NCBI GenBank assembly: GCA_020024515.1
Contig: JAHHTR010000025.1
Span: 1 to 23,664, forward strand
Length of the DNA: 23,664 bases
Reading direction: 5' to 3'
From: Angelakisella sp.
GTDB lineage: Bacteria; Bacillota; Clostridia; Oscillospirales; Ruminococcaceae
Position numbers and translations under genes: made by a program. The notes below the pieces were generated by a model. That model was not told the origin of the DNA and did not search any database. It worked only from the letters and a program-made list of their open reading frames with translations. Positions 7,885-14,337 of this stretch are shown here, one piece after another (the stretch's first letter is position 1; the number at the start of each line of letters is the position of its first letter).

Positions 7885-8970
7885 TTAATTTGATTTGTAA
7901 CTTATTTTTAGTGTCTTTTGTGGCAACGATACACCGTCACTTAAAGTAATACTGTGTTTATCTTCGGCAGAAAAACCTATTGTTTCACCGTCATTCAATG
8001 TTACGTCATATTCCAACACATAACCAACCATAGCGACTATAAAATCATATACATTTGAAAGTTTATCGTCAACATCAAGCACTTCTATTTCATATTTATC
8101 GAAAGTCTCCATACCATAAGTATAGGCGCAAATACCTTTTTCAGATTTGTACAATCCAAACCAAACCCAATTTAATATCGGTAAATCACCGTCTTTTATC
8201 ATATCTGAAAAATTAATATACATACGTGGTTCAAAGACTGTTCCGCTTGTATATACACCAATGGCATTTTTTTGTTTTGCGCAAGCCGACATAACTTTAA
8301 CAAACAGTTTACCACGTTCATAAATATTGCTGTTTGTTCCCAATATTGCAACCGTTATATGTGCCTTATGTGACTTTGTTATTTCAACAGCCTCTTGCCA
8401 CATATAATTATTTTCAGCATTAATTTCTGCCTCTCCGTTTGGTACAGGCACAGACATAAGACTAAGTGCTACTACCATATCGTCAACAAAAAAGATAAGT
8501 GTTTCATCTGTTTCATCTTCATCTTCCTCTATATCAATATTCCACTCTTGCTTTAAATCACTTATTAATTTCGTCTTATCCCAACTGCTGTCGGAAAGCA
8601 GTACAAAACCTACAAAGTTTTTACTATTTTGATTTTCTTCTTCTACTTTCTTAGCTTCATTTATCCAGTACTCACGAATTTTCTCTACCATTTCCTGTGA
8701 TTTTTCAACTGCTGTGTCTTCGTCATATTCTTCCATTTCACTGAATATATGTCCGCAGTGTTCCAAATCATTACCATCATATCCACCACAAACCCCAAGT
8801 AACCATTTACCCAATACATTCTTTTTGTACTTAAAGATATAGTATGTCATATCATAAAGACCAAATGTTCCTGCGCATTCAATTTTAAAAGGCACTTTTC
8901 CTAATTCATTTGGGTGTGATAACCAATCTGTCATTGCCTGTTGTGCTGCGTTCATTTGTTTGTTATTCAT
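7885..8970 (-). CDS. DUF4261 domain protein with N-terminal extra domain
   Basis: This is a 361-residue soluble protein. Residues 1-115 form a separate alpha/beta-like module (PFKIECAGTFGLYDMTYYIF, then GKWLLGVCGGYDGNDLEHCG). Residues 117-361 match the DUF4261 pattern. FVGFVLLSDSSWDKTKLISD is followed by a VALSLMSVPVPNGEAEINAE segment, AVEITKSHKAHITVAILG, an AIGVYTSGTVFEPRMY strand and GICAYTYGMETFDKYEIEVL. Function unknown. An AGGAG box precedes the ATG, and a TATAAT element with a palindrome over its -35 region lies about 45 to 90 nt upstream. It is the first gene of the island transcript and a distant paralogue of the protein at 2490-3368. Confidence 0.88.
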   Translation of the reverse strand: MNNKQMNAAQQAMTDWLSHPNELGKVPFKIECAGTFGLYDMTYYIFKYKKNVLGKWLLGVCGGYDGNDLEHCGHIFSEMEEYDEDTAVEKSQEMVEKIREYWINEAKKVEEENQNSKNFVGFVLLSDSSWDKTKLISDLKQEWNIDIEEDEDETDETLIFFVDDMVVALSLMSVPVPNGEAEINAENNYMWQEAVEITKSHKAHITVAILGTNSNIYERGKLFVKVMSACAKQKNAIGVYTSGTVFEPRMYINFSDMIKDGDLPILNWVWFGLYKSEKGICAYTYGMETFDKYEIEVLDVDDKLSNVYDFIVAMVGYVLEYDVTLNDGETIGFSAEDKHSITLSDGVSLPQKTLKISYKSN

Positions 8971-9011
8971 ATTTTTATTTCTCCTATTTTTTTTATTTAC
9001 TTAAAAATTAA

Positions 9012-9040
9012 ATTATATAATATAATAAATACCTTGTATC
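9012..9040 (-). promoter_or_regulatory. Putative promoter of the DUF4261-led transcript
   Basis: On the minus strand a TATAAT (9012-9017) lies 17 nt downstream of a poor -35 hexamer, GATACA (9035-9040), which falls inside the palindrome at 9028-9058. The -10 is exact but the -35 matches only in ACA, so a bound activator or repressor is plausible. Confidence 0.45.
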
Positions 9041-9058
9041 GTATCGATACAAGGTATT
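9028..9058. repeat. Perfect 14-bp inverted repeat, candidate operator
   Basis: AATACCTTGTATCG (9028-9041) and its exact reverse complement (9045-9058) are separated by TAT. The repeat overlaps the -35 region of the DUF4261 promoter. It lacks a strong T-tract on either side, so an operator is more likely than a terminator, although ending the GNAT transcript is possible. Confidence 0.8.
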
Positions 9059-9397
9059 AAAAAGACAAGGAACTTGCTATTAATCAAATTTTCCCAAAAT
9101 GAACAAAATAATATTACGTGCTATATATAATACCATATAGCATATTAAAAAATCAAGAATATTTTTTATTGTTTTATTATAATGCACAAAAATTATTTTT
9201 TCTTCTATTGTAACCCCATACCTTTGTACGTATAAACATAAATACAATAAATAAAAAAACTCTCATATTTTAATTAAAAAAATATTACAATTGCGCTTAT
9301 ATGCCACATTGCAATATGTAAATTATCTTGCGATTTTGCTTATTCTATTAATTAGTTATCTTGTTTTACCTACTGTTGTTAATCTATCAAACATCTA

Positions 9398-9904
9398 TTA
9401 AAATGATAAATTTTTAATATACATTACTTCAACTGTATCAAAAGACGTTTTTGTTTTTTGTGATAAAATAAAGCCATTCTTTTCATAAAATTTACGGGCT
9501 CTTGTATTTTCTTTAAACACCCATAACATAACATCTGTAAAACCTGCTTTTTTTATTTCATTAAGCACATACTCCATTATCATTGAGCCGTATCCTTTGC
9601 CCCAATTTTCACTTAAACTATGTATACATATTAATTCTGCATATCCTTGCATATCTTTTTCCCGTGTCTTATCCCAAAAAGTAATACAATGTGGCTTATT
9701 ATTAACAGATAAAATAACACCGTTTCCAATATTATTTTCTAGCAAATATTTATACATTGTTTCTGTCTTTTTTATATCTGTCATTCTGTCCAAAATTTCA
9801 TTAGAAAGAATTTTATCAAATGCTGTTTGCCAAGATGTTATATGTATATTCGCCAGTATTTTTTCATCACCTATTTTTACTTTTCTGATTTCTGACTTAC
9901 TCAT
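9398..9904 (-). CDS. GNAT family N-acetyltransferase
   Basis: This protein of about 168 residues carries the GNAT fold. An N-terminal IRKVKIGDEKILANIHITSW stretch resembles the RimI-type start. Motif A reads GYAELICIHSLSENWGKGYG, with the acetyl-CoA-binding Q/R-x-x-G-x-G/A equivalent as NWGKGYGS. A C-terminal ARKFYEKNGFILSQKT segment is the typical motif B. It would transfer acetyl from acetyl-CoA to an unknown amine substrate. The frame opens at 9922, but AAAGGA lies 9 nt before the ATG at 9904, so I use that start. It is the last gene of the NUDIX-phosphoesterase-pentapeptide-GNAT set. Confidence 0.9.
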   Translation of the reverse strand: MSKSEIRKVKIGDEKILANIHITSWQTAFDKILSNEILDRMTDIKKTETMYKYLLENNIGNGVILSVNNKPHCITFWDKTREKDMQGYAELICIHSLSENWGKGYGSMIMEYVLNEIKKAGFTDVMLWVFKENTRARKFYEKNGFILSQKTKTSFDTVEVMYIKNLSF

Positions 9905-9944
9905 ATTACTATATCCTTTCATATAAAAATTATAGTATAAATTA

Positions 9945-10531
9945 TTAATGTATAACTATTCCCAAGCCTTTTAAAAGGTTTACAGCTTCCGGTAAAGAAA
10001 ACTTTGTCCCTTTTAATTTGTTGTTGGATATATCTATAATATATCCGATGAAATTTCTAAAATCAGACTTTGTTAAATCACACCTGAAAAACTCTGTGTT
10101 TTCAAGGTTTGTATTCATAAAGCTACTGCATACAAGATTACAGTCCGCAAACATTGAATATGTTATGGTATTGTTTCCAACATTAAATTTTGAAAAATTT
10201 ATCTCCAAAAAATTATTATATTTTAATTGACAGTTTTTAAGTTTTCTTATTGGGATTATATATCCACCGCCAAAAAGCAAACTCCAATTTATCCCCAACA
10301 AATGGCAATCTTCAAATATACTGTCCATCATTATTGTATTGTCAAACTTCAAATTGTTTGCTTTGCAATTAATAAACTTACAATCGGTAAACTGACGGCG
10401 ATAATTTTGCAATTTTCGAAATTACAGTTTATAAACATACAATCCACAAACTCTATGCCTATAATTTTTTCTTCGGTAAGAAATATATTTTTAAAATTTT
10501 CGCTCTCCTGATATGTTTCAATATTTCTCAA
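9945..10531 (-). pseudogene. Pentapeptide-repeat protein, single-base frameshift
   Basis: Two overlapping frames together make one pentapeptide-repeat protein. The upstream frame (from a TTG at 10531) reads GIEFVDCMFINCNFENCKII and ends at about 10349. The downstream frame continues FTDCKFINCKANNLKF, then FEDCHLLGINW, ending with SFMNTNLENTEFFRCDLTKS repeats. Adding one T to the TTT run (plus 10389-10391) restores a continuous frame, giving about 195 residues. Pentapeptide proteins form right-handed beta-helices, and some (Qnr, MfpA, McbG) protect DNA gyrase, but most are uncharacterised. The start of the downstream frame, a TTG at 10412, has no ribosome binding site. The gene begins 29 nt after the phosphoesterase stop. 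Confidence 0.75.
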
Positions 10532-10560
10532 TTTTTTATATACTTTCTTTTTTGGTGATT

Positions 10561-11271
10561 TTACTTCTGTTCTTCTTGCCTTTCTGCAAGTTTAATTACA
10601 TCATAATAGATACCTATGAATTTATCAATGTCACAGTCTACGTGCCAATGTCCGAAAAACCAATTTTCAAATTCAACACTATCTGCTATTTTTTGAAAAT
10701 AGTCTTGTAACTCTTTTTCTCCAACTGCAAACTTATTCTCAGAAAATAGATTTGCTATGTTACTGTTCACAGTATGTGTAATAATATAATCTACTTTATA
10801 TCCCACTTTTTGCAAATTTGCAAGTCCTCTTTCATATTCTTCTTGTGATGGCATTTCCCTTGCCCACCAACTGATATGTTCTTGTCTTCTCATTTTATCA
10901 GTTGAAAATCCACCGCCAAAGGCAAAAAATTTTTTCCCAAATATTTCGTATATATATCCTCTCATCAAATGGATAATTTTATTCCCTATAAACTGAACCT
11001 TTCCGCCATGCCAATTGATTGTAGGCAAAGCATCTATAATATCGAAATTTTCGTGGTTACCATCTACCCACAAAACAGTGACAGGTAAGCTTTCCAACAT
11101 TTTTCTAACATAAGCATCAGACTCGCCATTGTCCCAACAAAGTCCTACATCACCAAGTATAATTAAATAGTCATTTTCGGATAATTTTGTCTTTTGAGCT
11201 TCTTCTTCAAAAAATCTTGTTACTTTCTTTACTTCTATATATCCATGTATATCTGCCGCTAAATAAACCAT
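10561..11271 (-). CDS. Calcineurin-like metallophosphoesterase
   Basis: The 236-residue protein carries all core motifs of the metallophosphoesterase family: DIH (D7, H9), GDVG (40-43), GNHE (71-74), a histidine in ITHT (H166) and GHWH (207-210). These residues bind two metal ions and hydrolyse phosphoester bonds; the substrate is not predictable. No signal peptide or membrane segment is present, so it is cytoplasmic. An AAAGG box is upstream of the ATG. It begins 29 nt after the NUDIX hydrolase stop and is followed by the pentapeptide-repeat gene, so these genes are probably one operon of hydrolase and protection functions. Confidence 0.93.
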   Translation of the reverse strand: MVYLAADIHGYIEVKKVTRFFEEEAQKTKLSENDYLIILGDVGLCWDNGESDAYVRKMLESLPVTVLWVDGNHENFDIIDALPTINWHGGKVQFIGNKIIHLMRGYIYEIFGKKFFAFGGGFSTDKMRRQEHISWWAREMPSQEEYERGLANLQKVGYKVDYIITHTVNSNIANLFSENKFAVGEKELQDYFQKIADSVEFENWFFGHWHVDCDIDKFIGIYYDVIKLAERQEEQK

Positions 11272-11300
11272 ATAAACATACCTTTCTTTTATATTTAAAG

Positions 11301-11774
11301 TTATTTTACTCTTTCGTCTGTTATGATATGAATAATGTCGCTACGTTGTTCGCTTAGATATTTTTGCATAAAAGTAGGAAATGCTTTATATTTATGGAGT
11401 TCATTAATTGGTATCCAGCACATTTCTTCTTTTACACCATTGGTAAAACTGTTACTGTTGAGTTCTTGTGTTCCTCGTGGTTTCATTAGATAGTATAAAG
11501 CTACTTCATGACACTTTAATTCTTTTTCTTCAAAGAAGTTTTCGTGAATAATTGCCAATCTATCTATTTCATAATTGACACCTGTTTCCTCAAAAACTTC
11601 TCTTTTTACTGCGTCTTCCGCTTTTTCATTAATGTGCACAGCTCCTCCAATAGAATAATAATAGTTTTCATTTGAATTTGTGGCAAATAAAACACAGTTG
11701 TTTTCTATAATAATAGCTGCTGCACGATATCTAAACCAATTATTTTCTTTTGTAAATCCGCAATCATATAACAT
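11301..11774 (-). CDS. NUDIX hydrolase
   Basis: The 157-residue protein contains an exact Nudix box, G-x5-E-x7-REVFEETGV, at residues 44-66 (G44, E50, R58, E59, E62, E63, G65). This is the metal-binding catalytic helix that cleaves nucleoside diphosphates linked to another moiety. The substrate could be an ADP-sugar, a damaged nucleotide or another compound; nothing decides it. The N-terminal strand RYRAAAIIIENNCVLFA is typical. AGGAG lies 8 nt before the ATG. It is the first gene of the four-gene minus-strand set and has its own extended -10 promoter. Confidence 0.94.
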   Translation of the reverse strand: MLYDCGFTKENNWFRYRAAAIIIENNCVLFATNSNENYYYSIGGAVHINEKAEDAVKREVFEETGVNYEIDRLAIIHENFFEEKELKCHEVALYYLMKPRGTQELNSNSFTNGVKEEMCWIPINELHKYKAFPTFMQKYLSEQRSDIIHIITDERVK

Positions 11775-11805
11775 AATTTTATTCTCCTAAAATATTATTT
11801 TAAAT

Positions 11806-11814
11806 ATTATATCA
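11806..11814 (-). promoter_or_regulatory. Extended -10 promoter of the NUDIX operon
   Basis: On the minus strand TGATATAAT (TATAAT at 11806-11811) lies about 32 nt upstream of the NUDIX start. No good -35 is seen. The element is identical to that of the VOC gene at 1845-1853. Confidence 0.55.
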
Positions 11815-11845
11815 TAAAAAATATATAATTCCATTTATAACAAAA

Positions 11846-11890
11846 CAAAAAACAGTCTCACCACAAATTAAGTAGTAAAGGCTGTTTTTT
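11846..11890 (-). terminator. Terminator of the decarboxylase operon
   Basis: AAAAAACAG and CTGTTTTTT arms surround a loop of about 27 nt, with T-runs on both strands, directly after the beta-subunit gene stop at 11904. It should end the decarboxylase transcript and may work in both directions. The stem core is short, so efficiency is uncertain. Confidence 0.6.
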
Positions 11891-11903
11891 GAAATTTATG
11901 TAA

Positions 11904-13352
11904 TTATTTACCAAACATCATTAGTAGGAAACCGGCTGCAACAGCAGAACCGATAACACCGGCAACGTTTGGACCCATTGCGTGCATCAGTAGGAAGTTT
12001 GTAGGATTTGCCTTTGCACCTTCAACTTGTGATACACGTGCAGCCATTGGAACAGCGGAAACACCAGCAGAACCAATTAGTGGGTTTACTTTACCTTTTG
12101 TTACCCAGTACATAATTTTACCAAGTAGTACACCGCCAACAGTTGAGAAACAGAATGCGAACAGACCAAGAGCGATTATAGCAAGTGTTTGTGGACGTAG
12201 GAATATTACACCGTCACTTGTAGCGCCAACTGTTAAACCAAGCATTATTGTAATTATATTGCACAGTGCATTTTGCGCTGTATCGCTAAGTCTTTCAACA
12301 ACACCACACTCACGGAATAGATTACCAAGCATTAGCATACCTATAAGTGGAGCGACTGATGGAAGCAGTAAACAACATAGAACACAAACTATTATAGGAA
12401 ATACAATTTTCTCTGTCTTTGTAACAGTGCGTAATTGTTCCATTTTAACAGTTCTTTCTTCTTTTGTTGTAAGCATTCTCATTATCGGTGGTTGTATTAG
12501 CGGAATAAGTGCCATATAGGAATATGCGGCAACCGCAATAGGAGCAAGTAGATGTGGAGCTAAGTTGTTTGTTAGGAATATAGCTGTCGGACCATCAGCA
12601 CCACCTATTATAGCGATAGCAGCAGCTTCTGCCGCTGTAAACAGAGGAGCCCCGTCAACAACAAATGATTGGCCAAGTACGTTTGCAACAAGGAATGCTA
12701 CATATATACCAAGTTGTGCAGCCGCACCAAGAAGTAGGCTTGATGGGTTTGCAAGCAGTGGACCGAAGTCTGTCATTGCACCAACGCCCATAAAAATTAG
12801 ACAAGGGAATACAGAACTCTTAACACCACTGTAGATTACACGCAGTACACCGCTGTCGTACCAGTGAATGCTTGCAAGTTCAGCATTTACAGTATTAATA
12901 GCTTGCACTAGTCCTTGCATTAGGAAACTGCTGTCCATAAGTCCGTATTGTAAATTTGTATATGCAACTTTTACATTTGCACTGATACTCGGATCAGCAA
13001 GAACTTGTTGAACGTGTTCCTGTAACCCTTCAAGAACAGCGGCTATTATATTTGTATCATGTGTCAACATCGCCTGTGACAACTGCTCATTAAAACCATT
13101 TAATGCATTAAGCATAGCCATTGGTTTTGCAGTAGCATCATACATAAGGTTTGCATCAGGCAAATTTGCCAAAAGCATACCAAAAGCTATCGGAACAAGT
13201 AGTAATGGCTCAAATTTCTTAACAATCGCCATATATAGCAATATGAAAGAAATAATAAGCATTACACCCATTTTCCAAGCATCAGGCTTTGTAAAGAATG
13301 CAGCAAAGCCTGACTTTGCAAAGGTTTGTGATATTATTTCAAAAAAATTCAT
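11904..13352 (-). CDS. oadB: Na+-translocating decarboxylase beta subunit (OadB/GcdB/MmdB family)
   Basis: The polytopic membrane subunit couples decarboxylation of carboxybiotin to Na+ export. The family fingerprint is clear: FPCLIFMGVGAMTDFGPLL (182-200), the re-entrant GGADGPTAIF (250-259, D253 matching the essential Asp203 of Klebsiella OadB), an AYSYMALIPLIQPPIMRMLT stretch and GSAGVSAVPMAARV near the end. At 482 residues it is longer than the usual 375-435, because a soluble helical insertion of roughly 95 residues (about 70-166) replaces the short loop before the VIYSGVK segment. It follows the biotin-carrier gene by 15 nt, with GGTGG as ribosome binding site, and is last in the operon. 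The substrate class (oxaloacetate, methylmalonyl-CoA, glutaconyl-CoA) is set by the alpha subunit. Confidence 0.95.
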   Translation of the reverse strand: MNFFEIISQTFAKSGFAAFFTKPDAWKMGVMLIISFILLYMAIVKKFEPLLLVPIAFGMLLANLPDANLMYDATAKPMAMLNALNGFNEQLSQAMLTHDTNIIAAVLEGLQEHVQQVLADPSISANVKVAYTNLQYGLMDSSFLMQGLVQAINTVNAELASIHWYDSGVLRVIYSGVKSSVFPCLIFMGVGAMTDFGPLLANPSSLLLGAAAQLGIYVAFLVANVLGQSFVVDGAPLFTAAEAAAIAIIGGADGPTAIFLTNNLAPHLLAPIAVAAYSYMALIPLIQPPIMRMLTTKEERTVKMEQLRTVTKTEKIVFPIIVCVLCCLLLPSVAPLIGMLMLGNLFRECGVVERLSDTAQNALCNIITIMLGLTVGATSDGVIFLRPQTLAIIALGLFAFCFSTVGGVLLGKIMYWVTKGKVNPLIGSAGVSAVPMAARVSQVEGAKANPTNFLLMHAMGPNVAGVIGSAVAAGFLLMMFGK

Positions 13353-13367
13353 ATTCAGCCACCATTA

Positions 13368-13754
13368 TTAGCCCAGTACAACTAGGACATCGTCAGTGTT
13401 TACTGTGCTTCCTTTCGAAACTACTATTTGTGATACCTTACCATCGCAAGGTGCAACTATATCATTTTCCATTTTCATAGCTTCAAGAACGACTAGTACT
13501 TCGCCTTCTTTAACAGCTTGACCGTTTGTTACGTTTACTTTTAGTATTGTTCCGGGCATTGGAGATTTTACAGGTGTACCATTACCAACAGCAACAGGAG
13601 CAGGTGTTGCTGTAGGAGCAACAGCTGGTGCCGGAGTGGTAACAGGAGCAACTACTTGTACAGGTGCGGCATTAGTAACGTTTAGAATTTCAGCACTTGA
13701 TTCTGAAACTTCTACCTCATAATTTTTACCATTAAGTGTAACCACATATTTCAT
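13368..13754 (-). CDS. Biotin carboxyl carrier subunit of the Na+-pumping decarboxylase
   Basis: This 128-residue biotinyl protein carries the carboxyl group from the carboxyltransferase to the beta subunit. An N-terminal strand MKYVVTLNGKNYEVEVSES is followed by an Ala/Pro/Val/Thr-rich flexible linker (about 28-58). The biotinyl domain (62-128) has the EAMKMEN motif, with K94 the biotinylated lysine. In many species this domain is fused to the carboxyltransferase; here it is a separate gene, as in methylmalonyl-CoA (MmdC) and glutaconyl-CoA (GcdC) decarboxylases. An AGGAAGG-like ribosome binding site precedes the ATG. It lies between the gamma-like and beta genes. A biotin ligase is needed in trans and is not in this window. 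Confidence 0.95.
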   Translation of the reverse strand: MKYVVTLNGKNYEVEVSESSAEILNVTNAAPVQVVAPVTTPAPAVAPTATPAPVAVGNGTPVKSPMPGTILKVNVTNGQAVKEGEVLVVLEAMKMENDIVAPCDGKVSQIVVSKGSTVNTDDVLVVLG

Positions 13755-13786
13755 AATATTTTATTCCTTCCTATAATAAATATAGA

Positions 13787-14275
13787 TTATATCTTTTTAA
13801 TTGATTTAAACACAAGTTTGTTGATAGGTTTACCGAGTTTGTGAGCGGTAAGAGCCATTATAACAGCAGCTTCACGTTCATCTACATCGTTCAAATCTAT
13901 TATACCTTTTATAGATGTAAAGTTCAAACGATTTAGCGGAATACCTGTCTCGTGACTTACAAGAGCCATAACTGTTGCAACTGTTGGCTCATCTATATCT
14001 GTAAGAGTAAGTCCTGTTGGTGTAGCAATAGGCGCTACATTGGCAGAAGTGGAAACGATTACCGATTCAGCTTTTGGAGTAGCTTCTTTTGTTTCGTTTG
14101 CCCTTTTAGTCTCCTTATCTGATATTTTTCTTATACATATTGATATAAGTTTAATCATAACAGCAAGAATAATAAGCATCAAAAATACCATTACAATTCC
14201 TATTACAGACAATAACAGTGCCTCGCCAAAAGGCATCGGCATAGTATCAGGATTAAATGAATTACTTCTAAGCAT
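13787..14275 (-). CDS. oadG: OadG-family gamma/delta subunit of Na+-pumping decarboxylase
   Basis: The 162-residue protein has one N-terminal transmembrane helix (about 18-44, SVIGIVMVFLMLIILAVMIK), then a charged, Thr/Ala/Pro-rich cytoplasmic segment. This is the architecture of OadG/MmdD subunits, which tether the carboxyltransferase and biotin carrier to the membrane beta subunit. The C-terminal 67 residues hold two tandem copies of one motif, at 96-125 and 133-162 with a 37-residue offset. They share MAL, H, G-x-P-x-N, L, F and SIK-x-I positions. A strong AGGAGG lies 8 nt before the ATG. It lies 62 nt after the carboxyltransferase gene. The family call rests on topology and position more than sequence. 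Confidence 0.85.
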   Translation of the reverse strand: MLRSNSFNPDTMPMPFGEALLLSVIGIVMVFLMLIILAVMIKLISICIRKISDKETKRANETKEATPKAESVIVSTSANVAPIATPTGLTLTDIDEPTVATVMALVSHETGIPLNRLNFTSIKGIIDLNDVDEREAAVIMALTAHKLGKPINKLVFKSIKKI

Positions 14276-14337
14276 TTATGTTACCTCCTTTTTATATAAA
14301 TTTAAAACAGCATAAAGTTTTTAATTTTTTAGGTAAA

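Larger units (their letters stand above)
8971..9397. other. 427-bp AT-rich intergenic spacer
   Basis: Both strands are dense in stop codons and I see no gene or recognisable relic. The left end holds the promoter and palindrome of the DUF4261 gene. A second, weaker inverted repeat (GCTATAT/ATATAGC) lies at about 9119-9141. The rest is simple AT-rich sequence. Confidence 0.6.

Noticed and set aside
10349..10531. An independent 60-residue protein upstream of the pentapeptide frame
   Set aside because: It carries the first pentapeptide repeats and reads into the downstream frame after one base is restored, so both belong to one damaged gene.
12259..12834. Plus-strand frames within the decarboxylase beta gene
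   Set aside because: Shadows of a strongly conserved membrane-protein gene, without ribosome binding sites.
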